Shown: positions 33,701-38,737 of the stretch, piece after piece
Layout of the letters: the number at the start of each line of letters is the position of its first letter
Numbering within the stretch: position 1 is the first letter of the stretch
Source: Agapetus fuscipes
Lineage: Eukaryota; Arthropoda; Insecta; Trichoptera; Glossosomatidae
Direction of reading: 5' to 3'
Assembly: GCA_951799405.1 (NCBI GenBank)
Contig: OX637351.1
Span: forward strand, 6,480,251 to 6,544,250
DNA: 64,000 nt
The notes under the pieces: generated by a model
Database searches by the model: none
What the model saw: the letters and a program-made list of their open reading frames with translations, nothing else
What the model was told of the DNA's origin: nothing
Made by a program: the position numbers and the translations under genes

Positions 33701-35461
33701 AAACCAAATCTCAAATGGGCATACACCCTGCAACTCTTGCTGTCCTTCCCTGAAACAGGGGTGACATTGGCAAAGTGAACCATTTTTACAGCATGGGTGG
33801 TCAGCCGCATACCAACCTATAAGTCAAGGAACAATATAAATAATGTTAATCCTTAATGGTACATATCTTTGCAACATAGATTAGATTAGACTAATCAGCT
33901 GTTCACTTGCGGCCATCTTGGATTGACAGGTCTTTATTAAAATATTACTGATATTCAGTAGGTAAGAATTACCGTAGTGATGAGACTTCCAGTCCTGGTG
34001 GATTTCAAAAGGTGAGAAATTTCATATAAAGCGTAATCGCGATTATTGATTGTCTGCGTGTCCCACGATCATATTTTGCCATACCAACACCGCTCGCAGC
34101 GCCTGAGCAAATTGAAAAACAGCTGATCTCTGTTATTATGGTGTGGACCAACGGGCGGGCGACATTTTTGGAAGCCAATAAACTTGCTCACTAAGACCTC
34201 GTTCCCACTTGTTGGGTGTTGGATCCGTATATTAATCGGAGGTTCCAGTGGCAGAACATTTCGGACAAAATCGGTTTCCGATAAGTCTGAATAGATAATG
34301 TTCTGCCACTGGAACCTCCAATTAATATACGGATCCGACACCGGACAAGTGGGAACAAGCTCTAACAAAAACACTAGAGCCTTTTAAAAAGGAACAGTAT
34401 GGAAATTATCCAAAACTGTCTAGTGTACAATCCTTTTAAAGCCATCTTGATTTCAATTTATTTATCTCATTTTAGAAAGAGATACACGATTTCCATCGTT
34501 GATTCTATATGACTCATCCCTGAGTTGAAGTAGTGTTTTAAAATATTAAAAAAATTAAGTATTTGAGAGCATTTTTAAAGTACTTATTGCTTTTGTAGGC
34601 TACAATGTAATTAAATTTTAATTGTTTTTAGTCATTGATCAAAATATAAAAGACACAGATGACACAGTTTCTTTCCATAGTAGTGCACGTGTCACGGAAT
34701 GTAATAGGCATACAAGAAAAAAGAGAGACATTAGATATCAACATTATACATCAAAAAGAGTTGCCTGGAAACTGATCATAGCAACCCCTCACTTTGGTGT
34801 AAGCTGTTTGGCACACTGAACGGTTAAAATTAAATTAGGCTGATTTATTTGGTGAGCGCTGTTTTTGTGTGTATCACACCTCAAGAGCCCTCTGCGAGCT
34901 TGATCGTCGCTGTAGAAAGCGCCAATTCTCAAGCAAGACCCAGTTGTTGCAAGGCTGGATAAACCTTTTGATGACCGGTCTTTGGTAAAGGTTTATGAAT
35001 TTTTCAACCCAGCGAAGAGCAAATTTGAAAATATAAATGGTATATTTTTTGTGCTCCGTCAGGATTCGAACCCACAACCTTCCAGTTACGAGTCCGAAGT
35101 GTAACCACTTCGACTACGGACCGGTCAAAGTTCTGATGGGCCATCTATTTATTTTATTTTCATTGATGTATTAAGACATTAAGTGACTAAAATATTAGTT
35201 TTTAAATTATATGAGCCGTATAAAACCAAAGGCAGTAATCTAGGAATTTGTCCAAAAATATCCAAACACAAAAAACGCCATGGAGACAAGAATATGTCAT
35301 TTTCGAAATAAATCATAGATCGCCGTCTTTGAGTCGATAAGACTCATACTTACGAGTATTTCATAGGTAGAGTTTAATCTTATATGTGTTTTTTCAGCCG
35401 ACCGGTGCCGAATGTGCCACCACGAATGCCGGACAGACCACAAAATGGCCGACCATATTGA
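495..35461 (+). CDS. shi: Dynamin GTPase (shibire type), C-terminal 570 residues, with alternative last exon
   Basis: Dynamin is a large GTPase that assembles on the necks of endocytic pits and severs them from the plasma membrane. The window lacks the GTPase domain, which must lie upstream. Coding exons are 495..702, 968..1105, 2391..2548, 4255..4367, 5882..6069, 7967..8086, 16892..17110, 18523..18766, 19702..19873 and 25208..25361, all with GT/AG borders and matching phases. In window numbering, stalk sequence covers residues 1-167 ([47 protein letters not shown]). The PH domain covers about 185-305 ([27 protein letters not shown]), the GED about 321-430 ([34 protein letters not shown]) and the proline/glycine-rich tail 430-570. 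The main form ends ...NAFARFK. An alternative last exon at 35398..35461 gives a different proline-rich end. Introns are packed with transposons. Confidence 0.97.
728..940 (+). mobile_element. LINE-B 3' coding relic in dynamin intron
   Basis: The sequence encodes a [16 protein letters not shown] stretch with KKWRLICN, then a stop and an AT-rich 3' region starting GGCTAGGGCATTAATTTT. The same arrangement occurs at 47738..47955. It fills most of the 265-base intron 703..967. Confidence 0.7.
968..1105 (+). CDS. shi: Dynamin exon (stalk)
   Basis: Acceptor CGCTTGCAG, then [17 protein letters not shown] to VVRLCTDR, donor AGG|GTAACT. Forty-six codons, phase 0 at both ends. This is a strongly conserved dynamin stalk segment. 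Confidence 0.96.
1178..1735. repeat. Unclassified interspersed repeat D
   Basis: Starts near TTAACCTCTCAAGCGCC and contains TATCTCCAAAGATACAAAAC and TCATTAGTATGCATAGGC. A second, near full-length copy lies at 18888..19640, interrupted by an insertion. No coding capacity or terminal repeats were recognised. Confidence 0.6.
1901..2143 (-). mobile_element. LINE-B 3'-end module
   Basis: On the minus strand it runs from TTCCTTGACTTATAGG through GGTTCACTTAGCCAATGTCA to TTGCAACTTAAATTA. It is a 5'-truncated copy of the module seen downstream of LINE-B reading frames at 17528 and 29135. Confidence 0.8.
2391..2548 (+). CDS. shi: Dynamin exon (end of stalk)
   Basis: Acceptor TGTTTTCTAG, then [17 protein letters not shown] to [13 protein letters not shown] plus AA, donor CCAA|GTGAGA. 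Ends in phase 2; the next exon supplies C to make Asn. Third positions are strongly G/C, unlike the flanking introns. Confidence 0.96.
2918..2996 (+). mobile_element. LINE-E (CR1/L2-like) 3' tail with (ATT)n
   Basis: AAGCGCCTTTGCAGTGACTC and the complementary AAGGCGCTATAC form a short stem, followed by ATTTATTATTATT. Related ends occur at 13608, 57912, 59440 and 63930. Confidence 0.55.
3312..3480 (+). pseudogene. Non-LTR reverse transcriptase C-terminal relic
   Basis: The frame contains [16 protein letters not shown] and LQVLEKKIF, resembling the YGCE.W...L..FE..LR region after the RT core of many LINEs. No catalytic motif remains. It lies in a dynamin intron. Confidence 0.5.
3928..4188 (+). 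mobile_element. LINE-B 3'-end module
   Basis: Begins GTTCCTTGACTTATAGG and contains CCAATGTCACCCCTGTTTCA. It ends in repeated TTAGATTAGA, 67 bases before the next dynamin exon. Confidence 0.85.
4255..4367 (+). CDS. shi: Dynamin exon (stalk-PH linker, start of PH)
   Basis: Acceptor TGCCCCCAG. C completes Asn, then [37 protein letters not shown] and G, donor AAAG|GTAAGT. The last ~54 bases plus the donor are the first copy of the nine-copy 107-base array. Only this first donor keeps the frame, since reading on reaches TAA 25 bases into the intron. Confidence 0.95.
4314..5280 (+). repeat. Nine-copy 107-base minisatellite containing exon end and splice donor
   Basis: The AG of AACCAGGTCATCC falls at 4317, 4424, 4531, 4638, 4745, 4852, 4959, 5066 and 5173, exactly 107 bases apart. 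Each unit holds 49 bases of exon sequence, the donor AAAG|GTAAGT, about 40 intron bases and an acceptor-like CACAACCAG. Copies are nearly identical: T at 4697, AGATC in copy 8, CCTGGG in copies 7 and 9, and GTGCGTCC in copy 9. CAACCA occurs at both original ends (4312..4317 and 5275..5280), suggesting microhomology-driven duplication. Confidence 0.97.
5368..5450. repeat. Fragment of repeat D, inverted
   Basis: AACTTTATTTCACTGTCTTT and TTTTTGTATCTTTG are the reverse complement of internal repeat D sequence at about 1250..1320. Confidence 0.5.
5882..6069 (+). CDS. shi: Dynamin exon (PH domain core)
   Basis: Acceptor GTTTTCAG|GA, then [39 protein letters not shown] and [13 protein letters not shown], donor AAG|GTGCAA. 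Codes the beta-strand core of the phosphoinositide-binding PH domain. Phase 1 in, phase 0 out. Confidence 0.96.
6092..6382 (+). mobile_element. SINE-A, LINE-D-type tail
   Basis: The head starts GACCGGTCTGTAGTCCAGTG and has B-box-like GTTTGAATCC. The tail is GAGGGCTCTTGAAGTGTGAT then CACACAAAAAC and AAATAAATCAGCCTAAT. The tail resembles the 3' end of LINE-D at 12509..12733. It starts 22 bases after a dynamin exon. Confidence 0.9.
6402..7062. mobile_element. LINE-C copy (-) with a second LINE-C copy (+) inserted in it
   Basis: The outer minus copy is split into 6402..6588 and 6940..7062. The inner plus copy, 6589..6939, has AGATA at both borders (6584..6588, 6940..6944). The inner frame reads [37 protein letters not shown] and ...LESLPHRIP before a stop, the CR1/Jockey-like pattern LWN.LP..V....F..FK. 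The 3' end is CTCCCGCACAGGATTCC then poly-A. Confidence 0.8.
7066..7565. mobile_element. LINE-D 3' end (-) interrupted by LINE-A 3' end (+)
   Basis: LINE-D (minus) occupies 7066..7121 and 7401..7565; joined, it matches 12509..12733. The interruption, 7122..7400, is LINE-A: it encodes [37 protein letters not shown] and [10 protein letters not shown], then a stop and GGCGACAGAGTTACACTTAC. Confidence 0.85.
7712..7866 (+). mobile_element. LINE-B 3'-end module, partial
   Basis: Diverged copy: GGTTGGTATGAAGCTGAGG, then GGTTCACTTTTGCCAATTCC and AGGGAAAGGCGGCACGAGTT. It stops before the TTAGA tail. Confidence 0.65.
7967..8086 (+). CDS. shi: Dynamin exon (end of PH domain)
   Basis: Acceptor TTTGCATCCAG, then [31 protein letters not shown] and SSETSNGDE, donor GAG|GTTAAA. 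The conserved Trp of the last PH helix is present. Forty codons, phase 0. The donor is a weak match to consensus and opens an 8.8-kb intron. Confidence 0.94.
8123..8487. mobile_element. Palindromic foldback element with 13-base flanking repeats and hammerhead-like cores
   Basis: Two arms of about 140 bases (left from ~8166, right to ~8479) are near-perfect inverted copies. TCATCCCTAACTA stands at 8123..8135 and 8475..8487 as a likely target duplication. Each arm holds CTGAAGA, a perfect six-pair stem (GCCCAT/ATGGGC) and GAAA: plus strand 8382..8412, minus strand 8263..8233. Confidence 0.8.
8562..8871 (+). mobile_element. SINE-A, LINE-C-type tail
   Basis: Head GACCGGTCTGTAGTCCAGTG. The tail CACCTCTGCGGCACTACAG, GTGTCATAGACTCC and CTCCCGCACAGGATTTC ends in poly-A. 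The tail matches the 3' end of LINE-C at 6589..6939. Confidence 0.9.
9195..9450 (+). mobile_element. SINE-A, old diverged copy
   Basis: GTCTAGTGGTTTACACTACA and CGTGAGATCTATTCC are decayed A- and B-box regions. TTACCAAAGA and TTGAGAATTGG match the SINE-A body, and the end CAAATAAAGCATCCTAAT matches the LINE-D-type tail. Confidence 0.65.
9451..10253. other. Dynamin intron, no recognised feature
   Basis: AT-rich intronic sequence. I recognise no exon, RNA gene or repeat family here. Confidence 0.5.
10361..10399 (-). ncRNA. Hammerhead-like core in left Penelope arm
   Basis: Minus strand: CTGATGA (10395..10389), stem GACC/GGTC, GAAA (10374..10371), then ACGTTCGTAA. Hammerhead ribozymes are known in Penelope-like elements. 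Here one base (T) is unpaired before helix II and there is an extra A after GAAA, so activity is uncertain. Confidence 0.55.
10983..11422 (-). CDS. GIY-YIG endonuclease domain of a Penelope-like element, 5'-truncated
   Basis: The ATG-initiated frame starts at 11318, but the same frame is open upstream to about 11422 ([20 protein letters not shown]). The domain reads [20 protein letters not shown] with KEH after it; GVY and YIG are the name-giving motif and the Arg after GETG is in place. NCNDC and YIGETGR are typical of Penelope elements. The frame opens at the inverted-arm boundary, so the reverse transcriptase part was lost. It stops at 10983. Confidence 0.88.
11541..11577 (+). ncRNA. Hammerhead-like core in right Penelope arm
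   Basis: CTGATGA (11541..11547), T, stem GACC/GGTC with loop TTCTA, GAAA (11562..11565), then ACGTTCGTAA. It is the mirror of the core at 10361..10399 with the same departures from consensus. Confidence 0.55.
11822..12075 (-). mobile_element. LINE-B 3'-end module
   Basis: Reverse orientation: starts TAATCTAATCTAATCTAAG and ends CCTATAAGTCAAGGAAC. A second copy in the same orientation follows directly. Confidence 0.85.
12090..12390 (-). mobile_element. LINE-B 3'-end module plus part of 3' UTR
   Basis: Module 12090..12331, then ATACACGACAAATTACATTT, the AT-rich sequence that links module and reading frame in fuller LINE-B copies. Confidence 0.8.
12509..12733 (-). mobile_element. LINE-D (CR1/L2-like) 3' end
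   Basis: Minus-strand frame: [43 protein letters not shown], the usual LINE pattern W..LP..VR....FK..LK. The 3' end GAGGGCCCTTGAGGTGTGAC then CACACAAAAAC is shared with the tail of some SINE-A copies. Confidence 0.75.
12887..13106 (+). mobile_element. LINE-B 3'-end module, 5'-truncated
   Basis: GTATGCGGCTGACCACCCAT through CAACTTAGATTAGATTAG. The first ~15 bases of the module are missing. Confidence 0.8.
13178..13310. mobile_element. Small inverted-repeat element, family J
   Basis: Left GTGTAGAACCAAAAGTGGC and right GCCGTCTTTGGTTTTACATG are imperfect inverted ends shared with 24548..24648 and 35210..35349. No coding capacity. Confidence 0.5.
13490..14116. mobile_element. Non-autonomous pogo/Tigger-like DNA transposon
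   Basis: Left end CAATAGAGCCTCGTTAATCC and the inverted right end CAGTAGAGTCACGCTAGTCC are flanked by TA (13488..13489, 14117..14118). Internal GTTCGGATTA copies also mirror each other. This is the pogo/Tigger end type. A minus-strand LINE-E tail (13608..13720) is nested inside; no transposase. Confidence 0.85.
14316..14512 (+). mobile_element. SINE-A, internally deleted
   Basis: CTGTTGTAGTCTAATGGTCA is a decayed head. The body resumes at CATCCAGACTTCCAGCAACT, and the end GGGCCCTTGGGGTGTGACTC then CACACAAAAAC is the LINE-D-type tail. Confidence 0.65.
14513..15165. other. Dynamin intron, no recognised feature
   Basis: AT-rich sequence with no exon or repeat that I can name. Confidence 0.5.
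15166..15396 (+). mobile_element. SINE-B body without tRNA head
   Basis: TTCCCATTTCGGTGTTATTT, ACCAGCAAGGCTTACTCAGC and AACTCGGCAAGGAGTTACAC match the SINE-B bodies at 37834 and 40406. Confidence 0.7.
15397..16891. other. Dynamin intron, no recognised gene
   Basis: AT-rich. A segment near 16100..16200 (ATTTCCTGTGTTTCC, CCTGAATTGCCATC) resembles internal family J sequence. Nothing else recognised. Confidence 0.45.
16892..17110 (+). CDS. shi: Dynamin exon (start of GED), with NAGNAG acceptor
   Basis: After GTATAG comes CAG, so TAG|CAG gives two possible acceptors three bases apart, both in frame. Reads (Q)[56 protein letters not shown] and YASGDQ, donor CAG|GTAACT. This is the GTPase effector domain that folds against stalk and GTPase. 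Confidence 0.95.
17177..17818 (-). mobile_element. LINE-B 3' end: reading frame, UTR and terminal module
   Basis: The minus frame 17818..17528 reads [54 protein letters not shown] and RLICNGDF*. A 115-base AT-rich UTR and the ~235-base TTCCTTGACTTATAGG module (17412..17177) follow in the same orientation. Confidence 0.85.
17829..18062 (-). mobile_element. LINE-B module with small hairpin insertion
   Basis: Module sequence stops at ATAAACCCTTTAA, is interrupted by ~80 bases carrying the hairpin AATAATACTT/AAGTATTAT, and resumes after a second ATAAACCCTTTAA. Confidence 0.6.
18171..18406 (+). mobile_element. LINE-A 3' end
   Basis: Encodes [39 protein letters not shown] and [10 protein letters not shown], then stop and GGCGACAGAGTTGCAGTTAC. 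Severely 5'-truncated. Confidence 0.8.
18523..18766 (+). CDS. shi: Dynamin exon (end of GED, start of proline-rich domain)
   Basis: Acceptor GTTTGTCCAG, then [48 protein letters not shown], a 13-residue glycine run and PPPSPLPNR plus G, donor AGAG|GTACGC. Extremely GC-rich. The Gly run may vary in length between individuals. Confidence 0.95.
18888..19640. repeat. Repeat D copy split by an insertion with 11-base target duplication
   Basis: Repeat D resumes after an insert, about 18993..19190. TCTCCTGTCTG occurs at both borders. The insert's minus strand has a perfect stem GCCTTC/GAAGGC followed by GAAATGTC, a decayed relative of the hammerhead-like motif elsewhere. Confidence 0.65.
19702..19873 (+). 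CDS. shi: Dynamin exon (proline-rich domain)
   Basis: Acceptor GTGTTGCAG, then [38 protein letters not shown] and APLIP plus AC, donor CAAC|GTGAGT. The PxxP motifs are the type that recruit SH3 proteins such as endophilin and intersectin. Unspliced read-through meets TGA immediately, giving a short ...LIPT end. Confidence 0.95.
20268..20820. mobile_element. Non-autonomous mariner/Tc1-like transposon
   Basis: Ends CACCGCCGGACAAAAAAAAT and CACCCCCGGACAAAAAAAAT (reverse complement) are flanked by TA on each side. A perfect 13-pair hairpin (AAATTAAGGACAC, 3-base loop) lies at 20377..20405. No transposase frame. Confidence 0.8.
20823..22150. other. Dynamin intron, no recognised feature
   Basis: AT-rich. 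A small GC-richer patch at 21815..21960 has no frame, inverted ends or similarity to other parts of the window. Confidence 0.45.
22151..22514. mobile_element. Inverted-repeat element, family G
   Basis: Left TGGACTCGTCACAAAATAC ... GGTGGGGTTGCTAGG and the inverted right TGGACTCAGAACAAAAACC ... GGTGGGGTTGCTAGGG form ~70-base arms. Partial relatives lie near 14200, 37020..37310 and 51770..51945. Confidence 0.6.
22515..24196. other. Dynamin intron, no recognised feature
   Basis: Very AT-rich with many homopolymer runs. No exon or named repeat seen. Confidence 0.45.
24197..24450. mobile_element. Small TIR element
   Basis: TATCGACTGCTCCATGGAAG at the left and its inverted counterpart TATCGACTGCTCCAAGGAAG at the right, flanked by TA. 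No frame. Confidence 0.55.
24548..24648. mobile_element. Small inverted-repeat element, family J
   Basis: GTATAGAATCAAAGGCAGTA ... CTAGGATTTT is mirrored by AAAATCCTAGATAACC ... CCATATGAC. Confidence 0.5.
25208..25361 (+). CDS. shi: Dynamin main last exon
   Basis: Acceptor GCCCAAAG|G completes Thr, then [34 protein letters not shown] and [11 protein letters not shown], stop TAA at 25359..25361. The motif [11 protein letters not shown]...NEL.NAF is the known end of long insect dynamin. Confidence 0.95.
25362..25740 (+). promoter_or_regulatory. shi: Probable dynamin 3' UTR with large hairpin and poly-A signals
   Basis: AATAAA occurs at 25521 and 25729. Between them lies a hairpin with ~47-base arms (25531..25577 and 25646..25692, one mismatch). 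That the transcript extends this far is inferred. Confidence 0.45.
25598..25632 (+). ncRNA. Hammerhead-like core in hairpin loop downstream of dynamin stop
   Basis: CTGACGA (25598..25604), T, stem GCAAA/TTTGC with loop TGGATG, GAAA (25622..25625), then CCGGTTGTGG. This fits CUGANGA-helix II-GAAA except for the extra T. It sits in the loop of the 47-base-arm hairpin, so it may be a transposon end. Confidence 0.5.
25741..27636. other. Interval before alternative dynamin exon, no recognised gene
   Basis: AT-rich. At 25760..25815, CCTTGAGAATGC ... AAATGTCGGC resembles the insert at 18993..19190. Nothing else named. Confidence 0.45.
27637..27737 (+). repeat. Direct tandem duplication, 49-base unit
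   Basis: ACATTTATTTTGCATTGGAC ... CCACAATACATCAAC occurs twice, 49 bases apart, with no differences seen. Confidence 0.9.
27738..28877. other. No recognised feature
   Basis: AT-rich with poly-A runs. No exon-like GC-rich block, RNA gene or repeat family seen. Confidence 0.45.
28878..29297 (-). mobile_element. LINE-B 3' end with terminal module
   Basis: Module 28878..29134, then UTR and a short frame end (minus strand ACTCTGGAAGAAATGAAAGA ... AGAAATGGCGG). Confirms that module and LINE-B frame belong together. Confidence 0.8.
29385..29650. repeat. Unclassified repeat H
   Basis: GGAAATGCAACTGTGAAGTT, TTCGTTAAAATAACTTCTTG and TCCACAGATG recur at 58150..58590, where a LINE-A insertion splits the repeat. 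Confidence 0.55.
30156..30247 (+). mobile_element. LINE-C 3' terminal fragment
   Basis: ACACCTCTGCGGCACCCTTC, GGTGACATAGACCCCC and CTCCCGCACAGGATTCC then poly-A. Only ~90 bases remain. Confidence 0.8.
30248..32152. other. No recognised feature
   Basis: AT-rich stretch between repeats. No exon-like block or named family seen. Confidence 0.45.
32153..32375 (+). mobile_element. SINE-A, 3'-truncated
   Basis: TTTGTAATCTAGTGGTTAAC and GGGTTCGATTCCCAGTAGAG give a well-preserved tRNA-like head; the body stops at GACAATTTCTGTAG. A LINE-B module follows within 15 bases. Confidence 0.75.
32390..32624 (+). mobile_element. LINE-B 3'-end module
   Basis: GTTCCTTGACTTATAGGTTG through CATATCTTTGCAACTTAGAT. 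Confidence 0.85.
32625..33325. other. No recognised feature
   Basis: AT-rich with no exon-like block or named repeat. Confidence 0.45.
33326..33998. mobile_element. Foldback MITE interrupted by two nested LINE-B modules
   Basis: Left arm 33326..33393 (CCAGGACTGGAAGTCTCATC) and right arm ending 33998 (GATGAGACTTCCAGTCCTGG) match the intact element at 36276..36450. Between them is a plus LINE-B module (33394..~33581, ending ~33893), itself split by a minus module (33582..33832). Confidence 0.8.
34192..34365. mobile_element. Foldback MITE with ~70-base arms
   Basis: CGTTCCCACTTGTTGGGTGT, GGATCCGTATATTAAT and GGTTCCAGTGGCAGAACATT are mirrored on the right side. No frame. Confidence 0.75.
34836..35126 (-). 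mobile_element. SINE-A, LINE-D-type tail
   Basis: Reverse orientation: starts AGGCTGATTTATTTGGTGAG and ends ACTACGGACCGGTC. The B-box is visible as GGATTCGAACCC. Confidence 0.88.
35210..35349. mobile_element. Family J inverted-repeat MITE
   Basis: ATGAGCCGTATAAAACCAAA and GGCAGTAATCTAGGA at the left; ATAGATCGCCGTCTTTGAG and ATAAGACTCAT at the right. This is the best-preserved copy, directly before the alternative dynamin exon. Confidence 0.6.
35398..35461 (+). CDS. shi: Alternative dynamin last exon, proline-rich tail
   Basis: Acceptor TATGTGTTTTTTCAG|C. The first base completes the Thr codon left open by exon 19702..19873 (AC|C). The frame then reads [20 protein letters not shown] and TGA at 35459..35461. 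The junction begins T-R-P, as does the main exon at 25208. The PVPNVPPR and RPQNGRP stretches suit SH3 binding. It replaces the 51-residue main tail with 21 residues. No transcript evidence is available; alternative readings of this GC-rich patch have no support. Confidence 0.75.
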
Positions 35462-36275
35462 GCCACGGTGCGGCGGCTGTCTTTGATCCGCGGCCAGTTT
35501 ATTATGTTACAACCTGATGACGTTTCTGCGGTTACGTGGCAACATTGACTCAAATGAATCATCTAATCATAGTGCCTATGATATGTAGAATATTCAGTCT
35601 AGAGCCGTTTGCACAAACCACACTTTCAAAGAAATTGTGCGCATCTGTGTTTTGGGGTGATAAAAAAATTATATATATTAATAATTATCAATTTGAAACA
35701 AGAATCAATGACAGATGTGTTTCTGGTTTCTCCAAATGTCAAAATGAGACTGTCCTCGAGCAGCTGTTAGATTTCTGTTTTAATTTGCTTGAAAGTGTGA
35801 TTTGTCATTGAGCTTGAGACGGGACTTAAATATTGAAGAATGAAAAAGAAGTAGACGTTATAAACAATTGAATGTCAGTGTGGTTGTTTAGGAATCGTGA
35901 TATTAAACTATTTGCAGTTATTATTGTAATTATATTTGTAATTAAACATATTGTCATCTCAACATATCTAGTAAGATAGAAATATAGTTAAGATAGAAAG
36001 CGATAAAAACATGGCCAAGCGTGATCAGCTGATCTCACTGTCAAATGATGTTCTCACAATTTATACAATAATAGACATTTTTCAATGTAATTTATTAAGA
36101 TTTAAAAATCAAACCAAATAGTTCCTCCCATCCTGTTGATGGATGTAATTAGGGAAACCGCAAAAAAAAAAAAAAAGTAATTCATTTAATAGCCAGATCA
36201 GCTGTTAACGCCCAACCATGTTTTATTGCTTTCTATCTAATCATACGATCAGTAGATATGTTGAGACTGCTTGGG
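35462..36275. other. Dynamin 3' flank or alternative 3' UTR, nothing recognised
   Basis: AT-rich after the first ~100 bases. No gene or repeat named. Confidence 0.4.
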
Positions 36276-36450
36276 CAGGGCTGGAAGTCTCATCCTCACG
36301 GTGATTCTTACCTACCGAATATCGGTAATATTTGTATGAAGACTAATCAGCTGTTCACTTGCGGCCATCTTGGATTGACAGGTCTTCATACAAATATTAC
36401 CGATATTCGGTAGGTAAGCATTACCGTGGGGATGAAACTTGCAGCGCTGG
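36276..36450. mobile_element. Foldback MITE, intact
   Basis: Arms of ~68 bases (CAGGGCTGGAAGTCTCATC ... TTTGTATGAAGAC and its inverse) flank a 38-base spacer containing TCAGCTGTTCACTTGCGGCC. The spacer is shared with the split copy at 33326..33998. Confidence 0.85.
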
Positions 36451-36650
36451 ACAGCCATTAATGAATAGTTTCATTCTTCTACATGCAGACTGCCATTATT
36501 AAACTCAAAATCTTACACTTCTGATATGACAATTGTTTTGAAATATTTTCCAGACTTCCATTATATTATAAAAATGACAAATGGTTAATAATTTCATTTA
36601 GGGAACAATTATTTTTTCCTGTATGATAGCAATATTCACATCAAAATTCG

Positions 36651-36900
36651 ACAATCTAATCTAATATAAGTTGCAAAGATAAACATTGGGGATTCACATT
36701 ACATGCATTCTCACAAGCAGACACATACAAGTTCACGCTTGCGCATTCCGCATGTGAACCTACAACATAAAACCAAATCCCAAATGGACATACACCCTGC
36801 AACTCCTGCCGACCTTCCCTGAAACAGGGGTGACATTGGCAAAGTGAACCATTTTCTACAGCATGGGTGGTCAGCCACATACCAACCTATAAGTCAAGGA
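36651..36900 (-). mobile_element. LINE-B 3'-end module
   Basis: Reverse orientation, AATCTAATATAAGTTGC to CCTATAAGTCAAGGA. Confidence 0.82.
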
Positions 36901-37833
36901 TAAAAGGTGACATAAATGGACAGTATGGTCGCTGTCAAGTTGACCCCAATAACTTGATGCCGTGAAGCTGGACACCTTGTCAGTTCAGAAAAAATCTAAC
37001 TTCGGCAATTGAATTAGCACAAATACCACACAAAAAACTGTGGCATCACCTAATTGGGTTGCTAGGGTAAAGACAAACTAATATTTCGGTATTGTTTGCT
37101 AAGGACCCTAGTCACATACACCTGTGACGTTTTCTTGGTGTCTATTTTCATTATTTGAAATATTATTTCCTTGTTTCATTGTTATGTAAAATGAGTGAAA
37201 TAAATGTGATTAGTCGGAATATTAAACAAATTGCCGTGGCGGGGGAAATCCAGTCTAGGGTCCTTACCCAACAACCACATTATATTGGTTAGCAACCCAG
37301 CCGAGTAACATCACATTTTTTCCTCAGTTTTTTTTGTATCAACTCATTTAAAATGTCATTCGAGCAATAACATAAAAAAAATGACGAGCTGTCAAAAATT
37401 TTGAAATTCCCGCCTTAACAGGCTGCCAACTGCTATTTTCAAATTTAGAAAACAACCATAGATACCTACATTCTGAATTTAAATTATACTTACTAATACA
37501 AAATACCTATTCAGTACTTTATCCTTGATGATATTTTAGCTGTATATAATAAGATTGTTAATTAATTAAAAATGCTTTGTAAGTATGCTTGAGGAGCCGC
37601 GGGTAAAACAGAGAGCGGTAAGATTGCATTAAAAGTCAACTTTGTTTTTTTAAAATAAAGCAAAGAAAATCCAAAAAATATTGTATGAAAAATAATGTTT
37701 AAAGTAAGTAGGAAGCCAATTTCTAAGTATTTCCTTTAGTATTATAAAATAACTTGTTTAGAATTAAAGGCAGAAAACTAGGATTTTGAAAGTTTATGAA
37801 ACACGCATGCAACGTATTAATTCTTTTAAGGTA
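36901..37833. other. Intergenic, family G fragment only
   Basis: Between 37020 and 37310, GGCATCACCTAATTGGGTTG and GTTAGCAACCCAG resemble family G ends. The rest is unassigned AT-rich sequence. Confidence 0.4.
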
Positions 37834-38153
37834 ACACAACTAAGCTACACATATAGTGTAACTTTTTGCCGCGTTTTCCCTGAAGGGGTTGCATGTGGCG
37901 AGTTGAACATATTTATTTTTACAGGTAAGGGGGCCGGCCTTCCACCACTTCAGTTGAAGTGGGGGTTTCCCATCTTCTGAGGGGGCTGGTACTCATTTCT
38001 TGTGAAGGCTGAGTAAACCTTACCAGTATTTTATATTATGGTTTGAAATAAACACTGAAATAGGAAATCATTTCTGACACCCTCGGTGGGATTCGAACCC
38101 GAGCTCACGGGGTAGAATGCAAGCACTCAACCAACTGAGCTATCGACCGGACC
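37834..38153 (-). mobile_element. SINE-B with tRNA-like head
   Basis: Minus strand: GATAGCTCAGTTGGTTGAGT, TGCTTGCATTCTACC and GGGTTCGAATCCCACCGAGG form a clear tRNA-like head. The body contains ATTTCCTATTTCAGTGTTTA and ends at GTGTAGCTTAG. Confidence 0.85.
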
Positions 38154-38224
38154 GGATAAGGTAAAACTGAATTAGTGACGCTTAATCTAACATGGATTCT
38201 CAAATCGGTGTTATAGCCGCGGGG

Positions 38225-38400
38225 ATCAAGTCGTCATTTATTTGGAACCGGATAACGCTGGTTCGATAACTTCGACCCTGGTTCAACAGATGCCGTTGCA
38301 TGCACACAAGCTTCTGCTTTCGCATGAAGACAACTGGCCAGGTAAAATAGGTTGGTGGATTGCATTCCTTTCCACAAATCTATTTAAAAAAAAAAAAAAA
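38225..38400 (+). repeat. Fragment related to the hAT-like element at 59984
   Basis: GCACACAAGCTTCTGCTTTC, GCATGAAGAC and GGTTGGTGGATTGCATTCC then poly-A match internal sequence at 60490..60590. Confidence 0.6.
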
Positions 38401-38737
38401 AATGCACCCTCATTCCCTATTTAATACCAGAGAAAACACTTAAAGAGTGTGAAAATCCTGTAGTTTAGAAGTTTGAGCACTTCTTTATCATCTTCTCTTT
38501 AGCCTCATGCGATCCTGTAAATCAAGGAAACAGGGAAAAAGAAGTACACGTGTATTAAGGGTACTTATCCCTTGACTAAAATATAAAAAAGTGGGGATAG
38601 CGGCTTTTGAAAATATACGACTCACATATGAAAATGATTCTCTGCATTTCTATTTCACCTTATTTAAAAAAAGTCCTTAGATTCCTGCTTTTAGTTCTAT
38701 ACAATTCAAATAAACTTCTTTATAATTTATACCTTAT

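Noticed and set aside
35517..35535. Hammerhead core (CTGATGACGTTTC)
   Set aside because: CTGATGA is followed by GTTTC, not a helix and GAAA.
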